64,000 bases of DNA from Megalobrama amblycephala (taxonomy: Eukaryota; Chordata; Actinopteri; Cypriniformes; Xenocyprididae): the NCBI RefSeq assembly GCF_018812025.1, contig NC_063062.1, forward strand, positions 2,392,754 to 2,456,753, read 5' to 3'. A program made the position numbers and the translations under genes. The notes beneath the pieces are model-generated. The model did no database searches. It was given only the letters and a program-made list of their open reading frames with translations, and had not been told where the DNA came from. Positions 49,592-58,779 of the stretch are shown piece by piece (the stretch's first letter is position 1; the number at the start of each line of letters is the position of its first letter).

Positions 49592-52500
49592 TCAGTGGGT
49601 TTGAACCTCCCCCTTTTCCTGTCGGTTGGAACCTTGGTGCCTCTTTATCTGGTTTCGATGGACCCATCGAAGGACAGGCTCGTTGCGGCCTTGTCTGATT
49701 TTGATTCGGTAGGCGACAGGCGAGAGCTTGTCCACAATCTCATGTGGTCCTGTCCAATGAGGTAGGAATTTCTTTGACAGGCGATGGGGAGCTTTCTGCC
49801 TTGGCTGGGCAAAGCTGTAGTACCACACTTTGTCTCCGACATTGAGTTCTTGGTAAGAGGCCTTTTTGTCGTAGTAGGCTTTACGACCTTCCGCGCTTCT
49901 CTGGAGGTTTTGTTGGGCGAAGGCGAAAGTCGCTCTCAGGTGCTGATGCAACTCTTCCAGATACTGGGGAGTGGTGTAGGCGGTGACGAGGTTCATGTCA
50001 CCAGGTTGGTACAGCAGGTGTAGCGGTAGTGTCATTTGTCGCCCTGTCATCATTTCGAATGGGGCTACTCCGGTAGACCGGTGAGGGGTGGCCCTGATGG
50101 CCATCAGTACCAGAGGGAGCTTGATATCCCAATCCTTTTGGTTGGCGGACACATACTTCTTCAACATGCTTGCCACTGTCTTGTTGGCCCGTTCGACCTG
50201 CCCTGAGGAGATTGGATGATGGCTTATGTGAAGCTTGGCCTGTATGCCCAGGAGTTTCCATACATCCTGCATAACCTCAGTGGTGAAGTGGGTTCCTCGG
50301 TCAGAATTGACTCTTAGAGGCAGTCCAAGTCTTGAGAAGATGTGGTTCATTAACAGGCAGGCTGTTGTTTCTGCTGTATCGTTGGGAGCTGGGAGACACT
50401 CTACCCACTTTGTGAATTCGCAAACCACGGTGAGGAAGTATTTGTTACCCCGTGTTGACCGTGGCAGGGGTCCTACCCAATCTATTTGGAGGTCTGACCA
50501 TGGGAAGGTCATTCCTTTCCGTTGTAGTGGTGCTCTGTGGTTTGGGTTTGCCGGTTGGAACTGGCAACACACCAGGCATCCTTTTACGTATTCCGTCACA
50601 TCTTGCTTCATGCCAGGCCAATATGCTACTTGTTTGAGCGTTTCATAGGTGGCCTTGGCGCCATGGTGTCCAGCGCATGGTGCATTGTGGGCGTGTGTCA
50701 GCATTATCCCCCTTTGGCTCTGAGGAACTACAAGCTTTGGCGCAGTTAGGGGCTCAGGGACATATGTGAGAATGCCGTCCTTGAGATGCAGCATGTGCTT
50801 GATTGAGTGAAGGTGGCGGAGATCAGAGGAATTGGATAGGTCGGAGGTGGAAATGGGATGAGTTATTGGGTCGGAAATGTGAGCGATAATGGTTTGCAGC
50901 GTTGGATCCGACGCTTGGAGGGTGAGGAGATCATCCGCAGTGAACTGAGGTGAGAGTTCAACATGGGAGGAGGCGGGGGTTTGCTCGCCAATGGCGTGCT
51001 GGCGGCGGGTTATGGCTGCAACTGAAGGGTTGGGTGGGAGGGATGGGAATTTCCAAGGCTCTCCATGTGATGCACCTGCTTTGGCAAGGGCATCGGTTTG
51101 GTCATTGAGATCTTTGTCTTGCCCTGGTTGGCGTGAATGACCGCAGACCTTTTTCCAGTAGATGATCATGTCATGTGTGGTGACAATGGTATCGCATGCT
51201 TGGAAAAGTTCCTGATGTTTGACAGGCTTGTTGTTAGCTGTCTTAAATCCGTTCTGTTTCCATCCGGCTAGATGGCATGTGAAACTTAGACGGGCATAGT
51301 TCAAGTCAGTACATATCAGGAGTTCTTTGATGTTGTGGGAGGCGGCCAGTTGTAGGGTGATGAGGACGGCTGCTATCTCTGCATATTGCGATGAGTGAGG
51401 GCCTAACTTGAACTGTTGTGGTGGGTAAGGGTCATTGTTGAGCCAGACCACGCCTGCTCCCGCTTTCAAGTTGCCTTGTTGATTGTAGGAGCAGCCATCG
51501 ACATATGCTGTGGGCATGCCTTCACACACATTCTCCTCGAAGTACATATAGTTTGTCAGTTGCGGTGGTGCTGGTTCTTTGGCTTCTGCTGAGGTATTCA
51601 GCGTGTCTGTTGAACAGCTCTGATAGGCTGCTAGCCCGTTTCCCAGTGAGGATTTGTGGTTTTGGGCATATCTTGCCTCGACGTCTCGTCCTTGGAGCGT
51701 CATTAACCATGTAGCTATGCGGGCGTTGGTTACCACGCCATCCCTGATTCGTTGGCTGTTGAGGAAGGTCACTGGTTGGTGACACGTTTCAATGATAACC
51801 TTCTGAGATCCAATGTAGTTGGAGAAACGCTGAATGGCCCATACAGTGCAAAGCCGGGCTTTTTCACAGTCTGAGTATTTGCATTCTGGGGGAAGCAAGG
51901 TTTTGCTGGCATAAGCGACCACCCGTTTGTCTTTGTCGTGGAGCTGGTACAGACCTGCACTGAGGCAATGATTGGAGAATCCAGCTTCCAGATAGAATTC
52001 TTTTCCTGGGTAGGGGTAGGTGCTGTTGCAGGGTCGGATGACCCCCTTTTGTAGCATGGAGTCAATGATATCTTGCACTGATTCGTATGATGCTATCGGA
52101 ATCTTGTACTGCCGCACAAATGTCGGTGGCGCATTTGGGTGAGTTGGGATGCGCACCATGTGGATATCAGTCAGGCCACAGTCCAGGGAATCCTTTGCGA
52201 AGGAGTCCTTATATTTGCACAGAACTTCTTTAAGTCCTTGGCGATCCATTTCACTGTGGAGGGCATCCGCCTCGCTCAGGATTTGTTGGACTTGTGCATT
52301 GAACCCAGCGTAGGGTTCCTCTGAGTCATTTGAGGGACTGTGGGCCTTGACAGTCAGTTCTACAGGTGACTCTGTTGCAGTCTGTGTTGACACAGCGTAG
52401 ACAGCGAGGTGAGTGTCATCTGTAAGTTCTGATCGGCAGACACTTTCTTTAGGCACCGGCAGAATAGAAGTGATGGTGATGATCTCATGGGGCTTTGTGC

Positions 52501-54157
52501 AAGTTACGGTGTTGTGGCATTCATCTGACATTAGTTCAACTGGTATGTGGCCGATGACAGGAACTGTCAGTTCAAAGTCGTGGAACGCCTGGTTGATGAG
52601 CCATCCCAGGTGACTGGCTTTTGGCACATTGATGTCTTTGGCCGTACAGTTGTTGAACAACACATACACAGCACGAGATGACACTTCTATGAGAGGTGTG
52701 GCTTCCAAGGTCAGTCCTAGTTTTAGGCAGGTCCTGGAAGGTTGGAAGAAGCCTAGCTTACTGTTAAGGGTCTGGCCAGGTCGCATGTTGAGGCGGACAC
52801 TGACACTCTTGCTGTAAGCGGGGATTGTGGCTTCTTGCTCGTTGATCATGGCGCATGCATCTGGTATTGTTTGCCCAGATCGAAGATTCTTGAGGTTGAC
52901 TGAAGATGTCAATTGGTGTGACAAGGGAGCCCATATGATGTCATTCACGGTGTCAACGCAGGCGTTGAGACGGACCATGATGTCTGCTCCTATGTAGATG
53001 TCATGAGGCAGGTTGGGGACAACCAGGAAGTAGTGACTCAAGAGTCTGTCATTCCATCGTATGTCTGCAGCACAGACGATCTTTGAGGTAGCCATATTTG
53101 TTGAACATGGATTGAGAGGGAAGCGGCTATGCTTCGAGACGTGTGGTATGCTCTGATTTGTCTGCTTCAATGTTCTGAAGAACTTCAGGCTGATAGCGGA
53201 GTTTTCAGCCCACAGGGCTAATGCTGCATCAGGCACTGATGTGTCTTGGACATTTATGGCAGTCATGATTCGGAGGGAACCTGAGTCTGACGCTTGCAGT
53301 GAGCAGAGGAATGGGTCTTGGTTCTTGTTGCTTGAAGTGGAACTTGCTCTTGACTTTGAACTTGCATCGTCAGTCAGTGGATGGGGGGCGGTGTCTGTGG
53401 CTTGACACTGCAATTCGTTCAGGTTTACTGACTGGAGGGGCAGAGGCTCACGGACTTGTGTCCATATCTTCAGGTGTTTGAAGTCTATTAAGGGTTCAAA
53501 GCGGTTAAGCAGGTCTTTCCCAATGAGGAGAGGATATGTGTTGAGTGGTGAGACGTATACTGGGTGAACAAGGTTCATTGGTCCCACTGTTAGGTGAATT
53601 GGGGCCACATGTTTTAGTTGTAGGCCTGTGTGGGAATATGCTTGGAGGTTCAGCTCACACCTTTGAAGTTTGAAGGTTCCGTTAGACCTCTTTGTTCTGT
53701 TTTGGAATTCTTCAAGGAGTTCTGTTGACATTAGGGTGATGTCAGCTCCAGTGTCGAGGAGGGCTTCGACCTTGATGTGTTGTTCGATGATAATGGAGAG
53801 GTAAAACTTTCTTGCGATACCTTTCTCAATGAGATCACCCAGGAGTTGGGGGACTGGAGTTTGGGATGATAGAGGTAGGATGTCAGCATTTATTTCATTT
53901 TCTTCGGAGGAGTGGCAGATGACCAAGACAGCACTTTCAGGAACTGGAGTGGTTTCCACAGCAGGTGTTTGTTGGATGCTGCTGTGATCTGACCCATCAG
54001 GTGTTGGATCAGTTTCTGACTGTTTTGTGGGATGTTCAGGTGGGACTTCTTGTCCGTTTGGAGTTATGGTGCTTGTGGTTCTCTGGGCGAGAGGTGAGGT
54101 GCTATTCTCTGGGGTCTGTTGAGTCAGGTGGTCGCTGCCATCTCGTCCGGCCACTAG
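49592..54157 (-). CDS. pol: ERV2 pol (protease, RNase H, integrase; RT core deleted)
   Basis: About 1521 codons, in phase with gag and opening directly after its TGA. There is no ATG at the start (GTG at 54154, counted as residue 1), so a Gag-Pol fusion is implied. Protease LLDTGADITL (DTG at 134-136); a ~500-residue region before RT (also in ERV1); RT fingers up to about residue 713; then connection and RNase H (VDG ~885, AEIAA, CTDLNY, NDQTDALA). Integrase has an HHCC finger and D(~1223)-D(~1286)-35-E catalytic triad (IDWVG, NSDRG, QVERANK), then a C-terminal domain. At 52010-52018 the fingers join straight to the segment before the connection: ~210 residues including the catalytic YVDD, kept by ERV1, are absent without frame loss. 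It cannot reverse transcribe unaided. Confidence 0.93.
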   Translation of the reverse strand, partial: LVAGRDGSDHLTQQTPENSTSPLAQRTTSTITPNGQEVPPEHPTKQSETDPTPDGSDHSSIQQTPAVETTPVPESAVLVICHSSEENEINADILPLSSQTPVPQLLGDLIEKGIARKFYLSIIIEQHIKVEALLDTGADITLMSTELLEEFQNRTKRSNGTFKLQRCELNLQAYSHTGLQLKHVAPIHLTVGPMNLVHPVYVSPLNTYPLLIGKDLLNRFEPLIDFKHLKIWTQVREPLPLQSVNLNELQCQATDTAPHPLTDDASSKSRASSTSSNKNQDPFLCSLQASDSGSLRIMTAINVQDTSVPDAALALWAENSAISLKFFRTLKQTNQSIPHVSKHSRFPLNPCSTNMATSKIVCAADIRWNDRLLSHYFLVVPNLPHDIYIGADIMVRLNACVDTVNDIIWAPLSHQLTSSVNLKNLRSGQTIPDACAMINEQEATIPAYSKSVSVRLNMRPGQTLNSKLGFFQPSRTCLKLGLTLEATPLIEVSSRAVYVLFNNCTAKDINVPKASHLGWLINQAFHDFELTVPVIGHIPVELMSDECHNTVTCTKPHEIITITSILPVPKESVCRSELTDDTHLAVYAVSTQTATESPVELTVKAHSPSNDSEEPYAGFNAQVQQILSEADALHSEMDRQGLKEVLCKYKDSFAKDSLDCGLTDIHMVRIPTHPNAPPTFVRQYKIPIASYESVQDIIDSMLQKGVIRPCNSTYPYPGKEFYLEAGFSNHCLSAGLYQLHDKDKRVVAYASKTLLPPECKYSDCEKARLCTVWAIQRFSNYIGSQKVIIETCHQPVTFLNSQRIRDGVVTNARIATWLMTLQGRDVEARYAQNHKSSLGNGLAAYQSCSTDTLNTSAEAKEPAPPQLTNYMYFEENVCEGMPTAYVDGCSYNQQGNLKAGAGVVWLNNDPYPPQQFKLGPHSSQYAEIAAVLITLQLAASHNIKELLICTDLNYARLSFTCHLAGWKQNGFKTANNKPVKHQELFQACDTIVTTHDMIIYWKKVCGHSRQPGQDKDLNDQTDALAKAGASHGEPWKFPSLPPNPSVAAITRRQHAIGEQTPASSHVELSPQFTADDLLTLQASDPTLQTIIAHISDPITHPISTSDLSNSSDLRHLHSIKHMLHLKDGILTYVPEPLTAPKLVVPQSQRGIMLTHAHNAPCAGHHGAKATYETLKQVAYWPGMKQDVTEYVKGCLVCCQFQPANPNHRAPLQRKGMTFPWSDLQIDWVGPLPRSTRGNKYFLTVVCEFTKWVECLPAPNDTAETTACLLMNHIFSRLGLPLRVNSDRGTHFTTEVMQDVWKLLGIQAKLHISHHPISSGQVERANKTVASMLKKYVSANQKDWDIKLPLVLMAIRATPHRSTGVAPFEMMTGRQMTLPLHLLYQPGDMNLVTAYTTPQYLEELHQHLRATFAFAQQNLQRSAEGRKAYYDKKASYQELNVGDKVWYYSFAQPRQKAPHRLSKKFLPHWTGPHEIVDKLSPVAYRIKIRQGRNEPVLRWVHRNQIKRHQGSNRQEKGEVQTH

Positions 54158-54160
54158 TCA
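54154..54160 (-). promoter_or_regulatory. ERV2 gag-pol stop with readthrough context TGACTAG
   Basis: On -, gag ends TCC TCC TGA and continues CTA GTG GCC in the same phase, open for 1520 further codons. It has the same TGACTAG heptamer as ERV1 at 45008. Confidence 0.75.
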
Positions 54161-56083
54161 GGAGGAATCTGGTTTCTCTTTCTTTTCCCACTTCCGGTCA
54201 TCCTCCTTTCGTTGGAAGAACTCTTTCATCATCATTTTCATCAGTTCTTGAGAGTCGAAACAAGGTGAAGTCTTTTGTTCTGGTATGGATTCATTTTGAG
54301 CTCTGTCAGCTTGGAATCTTTGTGAGTTTTTTCGTTGATTCCTTGGGCTGGTTGCTCCAGGGTGTGTTTGTCGTTTTCCCTTGGATTCCCATGAGCCTTT
54401 TCCTCTGGTGTTTCCAAATGAGCTTGGGTGATTCCAGGTTTTCTCCCAATGACTCTCATGAGGTCTTGATTGGTTCCATGAATTTTCCCAGTGACGTCCA
54501 GGTGAGCGTTGTCGTCCACGTGGTCCATCCCAGCGGTTGTCTCTCTGTTTAGGTCGAGTACCAGTGTGGGAGTCCCACTCTCTGTTGGACGAAGATGCAT
54601 TCCACTCTTTGGGTGTCGGCTTGGCAAGGTCTTGATGCTGGGTGCCCTCTAGGGCCAGCCCTTGATTCTGGGTGTTGAAGTCAAGAACTGTGGTGGTTTT
54701 GGTGCCCTTTTCTAAGGCCATCTTCTGTTTACAGTAGGCTTTGTGCGCCAAGTCTCTTAACTGTTGAGCACTCATTGTGCGTGGACAGGCAAGGACGCCA
54801 AGATGGTGGCTCACCCCAGGATGGAGGTTTCTCAGGAAGAGAGTTTTGAAGTTCAATTCCTCCTCCATGTTCTGTTCGTTGTGAGACCCGAAGTACGCTA
54901 GCCTTAGTCGGCTATAGAAGACTTGAGGAGTTTCGTGACGACCTTGTTTTGTTTCCAGGGCAGCCACTAGTCCTCGTTCTGACTCGGGGTCGGCAAACTC
55001 TTTGATGAGAGCTTCTTGGAGCAGGTGGTAATCAGTCTTTGTGTGGGCAGGCTGCCGGTCCAGGAAGCTGCGCACTTCAGAGCTGGATGTGGCTCTGAGC
55101 AAATAAAGTCTATCTTTGTCAGTGACATTGGGTCTCATCTCCAGATGGAAGTCAATATCTTGCAGATAACTCTGAACATTTGGACTACCTGGCACATTTG
55201 GAGTGAATTTGCCAATGTTTCTAGCAAGCTTGTCAAGGTCTCTGAGGTCCAAGCCATGAGATGATCTGTGGCTGGCTGGAGCACGTTCTTTTAGCTTAGT
55301 GGGGAGGTAGGATTCTTCGGAGGGAGCTGGTGACTGTTTTGGCACTGCCCCCTTCTGATCATGTGCCAGTCCAGGAACAGGGGAGCCGGTCCTGCTTGGC
55401 AAAGGTGACGTCGGTGTCCGACGTGTTCTTGACGGCTCACAGCGCAATTCATATGCATGCTTGAGTTCCTCTTTAATACTGTCAGACTCTTCTTTGATGT
55501 AGTCAAGCTGTTGTTTTAGGCGGCTGACCTCATTTCTTGACTCATTCAGGTGAGTTTCGAGAGCTTTAATTCGGCTGTTCTTGTCTCTGAAGTCAGCCTT
55601 TGCTTTTTCCAGTAGCTGTTCTGCGTATTGTAGCTTGTCGGAGAGGTCAGCGTAGTCTGCTCTGCCTCGTTCCATTTCTTGCGTAGTAGCTGCTAGGGTC
55701 TCTTTTAGCCTGTTGATCTCCTCTTTTGCGCCTTGTTCCACTTCATCAGGCCCTTCTCGTCGTTCCTGAGCCTCCAGCTCCAGCTGTTCGATGCGTCGTT
55801 GTGCATGTGTCAGCTCCTGCTGGCGATGGGCGGCTTGCCTGTTGCTCAGTTTGAGGGTGGCGATGAGTGTGTGGCTTAAGGAGCCGGTGATCTTGGCTAG
55901 TTCTTTGTGACTGTAGCTCTGGCTTGGGTCCTGTTTCATGAGGCTTGCTATGTTGTCATCCAGCTGGTCCTGTGTCTGATGCTTTAGTGTTTCAGCGGCC
56001 TGAGATAAGAGGCTGTCTGTTACAACACTTAGCCAGGTCTCCAGATCCTTCCAGTGTCCAGCAGGGTCTGTTGTGCGAGACAT
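54158..56083 (-). CDS. gag: ERV2 Gag polyprotein, coiled coil, no zinc knuckles
   Basis: ATG at 56083 (a GTG three codons upstream is also in frame) gives 641 residues. Order: N-terminal helical region, coiled coil (about 85-215, heptads such as LKQQLDYIKEESDSIKEEL), Pro/Ser/Arg linker, capsid-like domain (about 285-470; LDKLARNIGKFTPNVPGS, FLRNLHPGVSHHLGVL), then an Arg/Trp/Gly-rich tail (RGRQRSPGRHWENSW). No CX2CX4HX4C motif. Loss of knuckles in favour of basic boxes and an N-terminal coiled coil recalls foamy virus Gag, but gag and pol here share one frame, unlike foamy viruses. No disruption. ERV1 Gag has the same plan. Confidence 0.9.
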   Translation of the reverse strand: MSRTTDPAGHWKDLETWLSVVTDSLLSQAAETLKHQTQDQLDDNIASLMKQDPSQSYSHKELAKITGSLSHTLIATLKLSNRQAAHRQQELTHAQRRIEQLELEAQERREGPDEVEQGAKEEINRLKETLAATTQEMERGRADYADLSDKLQYAEQLLEKAKADFRDKNSRIKALETHLNESRNEVSRLKQQLDYIKEESDSIKEELKHAYELRCEPSRTRRTPTSPLPSRTGSPVPGLAHDQKGAVPKQSPAPSEESYLPTKLKERAPASHRSSHGLDLRDLDKLARNIGKFTPNVPGSPNVQSYLQDIDFHLEMRPNVTDKDRLYLLRATSSSEVRSFLDRQPAHTKTDYHLLQEALIKEFADPESERGLVAALETKQGRHETPQVFYSRLRLAYFGSHNEQNMEEELNFKTLFLRNLHPGVSHHLGVLACPRTMSAQQLRDLAHKAYCKQKMALEKGTKTTTVLDFNTQNQGLALEGTQHQDLAKPTPKEWNASSSNREWDSHTGTRPKQRDNRWDGPRGRQRSPGRHWENSWNQSRPHESHWEKTWNHPSSFGNTRGKGSWESKGKRQTHPGATSPRNQRKNSQRFQADRAQNESIPEQKTSPCFDSQELMKMMMKEFFQRKEDDRKWEKKEKPDSS

Positions 56084-56881
56084 GTTTGGCACTGCGAGGG
56101 AGGTCTAAACCTGAAACTGACACAGACCTTGAAGAAAAGAACAAAACAAAACAAAACAAAGCAGGGCAAATCAAAGGTGTAAGTATGCAATGTCAACTGT
56201 GAGTTAATGGGAATGAGTAATGAGTGTGTAAATGTGCAGGTAAGACTGGTTCTCGACTGTGGTCCTCTCGTGGATGTGCTTCTAACTCGGAGTCTCTGTG
56301 AAAAGAATCAATAAGCACACACAGATAGCACAGCTAGAGAACAGCAGAAGAAAAGAAGAGCACGAAACAAACAAGATAGCATTTAGCAAAGAGCAGAGTA
56401 ATAATGGGGTGCTTCCAGATTCCCTATAAGATGAAGTTTCTGTCTTTAACACTATTTGCAGAATGAGTTTTGTAAAATTTTTATTTTAGAAGGATGGTTC
56501 TAGACAGGGGTTTTGAAAAGGATTTCAAAGTACCAGGACTGTGATTGTTATTAAAATTCCCTTCGGGGCGAAAGAAAAACAATAACAATGACAGTATTGG
56601 TTTCTCAGCTAGTAGGATTGACAACCATGCACCACTTAAAGCGCTTCTAGACGCGTGCTCAGGGTTTATGGACGCCTACCAGTCTCCTCGTCGACCTGCT
56701 CGAGCCTAGGCTGGGTAGGATAACAGGATGAGGAGGGAAGGTAAAGTGAGTGTCATACTATTTTAAAAGAAGTGTTCCGTTTCCCAAATATTTGTTAAAT
56801 ATTTCTCAAACACTCTGCTTTTATGACTTTCACAGGTACAAATCCAAAAACCAGCAGAAGTAGTCAAACCAGAAGAGGACA

Positions 56882-56915
<34 letters not shown>

Positions 56916-58779
56916 AGAAGAAAGAGAGTGAAGTTTTGCTCCCAAAATTTGGAAAAATTACAGGGTTGACAGAGTGGTGGCACTAGGGAGTCGCTACACC
57001 TAGGGGGTTGGCTTACTGCGCCAGCAGGAGAAGTCAACTGACCCAAGTATTGAGGGAGACCCCAAAATTTTCCTTTAAATAAATGAATTAAATCAAAGAC
57101 TGAGGGAGTGAAAGTCTGAGACTAAACTTTATTTTAAATGAAATTTTGAATTCAAATTTGGAAGTTGTGAATTAAAATTGTAATGGGTTCAGCATTAAAC
57201 ATTGAGAGCAATTATAATCAAATTAATTAATCAAGTATCATCTGAATTAGGGAAGCCCACATCCTTATTAATGACTAATGAAATTAAAATTTCAAAGCCA
57301 TAATTATTAGTTAATGATTACAATTGACAGATGTTGGTAAGGAACTACCATTAAATTAATCCACAAATATCCCTACCATATGAAATTGATTTACAATTAA
57401 AATTGAAATCGAATTAAAATTCCCAATCAAAAATTCATATTCCCAGATGTCATTAAAATCAATAAGAGCAATTACAAATAACATAAAATGTCATTAAAAG
57501 TAATTAGGACGATTGCTACTAAAACAAAACAGTGTTTAACTGACAAGAGTAAATTTAGGAGAGAGAACTCTCAAACAAATGGTATTAAAAACCAGGTTTA
57601 TTAATTTAACATTTGTTAAGTTCTTTCAAATGGGAGGAGATGAGAAAAGATAAGATGTGTAAGTTAGACAGAGAGAGAGAGAGAGGTGGAAGCACTAGAG
57701 TGAATTAAAGTTCAGTAAGAAAGACGTCATTCCAACATTGCAACATTGCATTCAGACCACAAAATGCTATGCTAGCCACTAGCCCTTTAGCAATGCTACT
57801 AGCTTTACATAGACTGTAATGCAACCGCGCTAGTTTTAGCTAGCTCAGCTTGTGCTAAGCTTTGTTTACACACAGTTGAATATGGCGCTGGCAGACTGCG
57901 TATGCGCACTTAAAGGTTATCCCGGGAAAGGTTTCTTAGGGCTTCCGGGTTACAGCTGTCACTGTCGTGGTGACCGTGACGCACCACAAAGAATACCCTT
58001 GTTCTATACTCTTTGCACACAGATAACAAACATACAAAATCACATTAATCATTGAACTGACGGCGCAGTTCTCAATGACAATGAACCATTCAGCTTCTCA
58101 TGTTTCCGAGCTGAACAACCCCCACACGTTAGAGTGAGGCACATTAATCCACAGATTTTTCTGCAATTAATAATAGTAACATTACTGAGATCTCGGCGAT
58201 CTGAATCGTTCGTGTCAGTTTCTGGACACGCAACAACATGCAGGATTTACTGCAACAATACTTGATCAAGAATTTTCAAAATAATCCCATTCAAATCAAA
58301 CTCAGACACGTATAGTGTTTAGAGTATTAATATCTCATCTCACGAATGAGCGGATATAGGCGGCACATTAGGTAGCTACTCTCTAATGTGACCATGCAGG
58401 GATTTTAGCTTAGTTGAAATAACATTGGAACACGCAATATTATCCACTATAGCTAAGGCCTTAAAGGAACCAAAAGCAAGGAACACGCTTACTCTGTCCT
58501 GGTGCGCTCTCAGGCGACTTTCCTTTTGTCTTGGCAGACAATCTTAGATTCATTTACTGCAGTTTTAACAACAACAACAACAACAAAACGTACAGACAAA
58601 CAACTCGAGTTCAGATTTCATTCATCCACAGCGCCTTATGTGCAATCATTGTTATGACAATCAAAAAGCCTCGTTTCTGTTTCTAATCTATCTTCCGGAT
58701 CAAGAAAAGATACAATCACACAAGTTACTTGTTTTGTGTACAAATTAGATTAAACTGCACAAATTTTTCTCCACCATTA
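56084..58779 (-). other. ERV2 5' leader, about 2.7 kb
   Basis: Non-coding, very long for a retroviral leader. On -, after the primer-binding site, a likely splice donor CAGA|GTAAGC lies at about 58492, ~290 nt from the LTR, matching the ERV1 donor. A (GA)n tract is at 56883-56912. TTTATT at about 57129 reads AATAAA on -, which could cause premature polyadenylation. A GC-richer patch at 57850-57990 contains CpGs. Shared structure with the ERV1 leader shows it belongs to the virus family rather than being a local insert. Confidence 0.7.
58759..58777 (-). promoter_or_regulatory. ERV2 primer-binding site, diverged
   Basis: Downstream of the LTR edge ...CCTTACA on - comes TAA then TGGTGGAGAAAAATTTGTGC. 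The first ten bases equal the ERV1 tRNA-Ala site (TGGTGGAGAA) but the rest does not pair with tRNA-Ala. Surrounding bases (GCAGTTTAATC) again match ERV1. Confidence 0.55.

Noticed and set aside
53965..54552. 195-codon open frame on + across the ERV2 gag-pol junction
   Set aside because: Antisense shadow of gag and pol; no recognisable motif. The same applies to 47373-47804 and 48573-48947 over env.
57858..58055. Open frame with ATG in the ERV2 leader (opposite strand)
   Set aside because: 67 codons, antisense to the provirus, no motif, and not evident in the aligned ERV1 leader.
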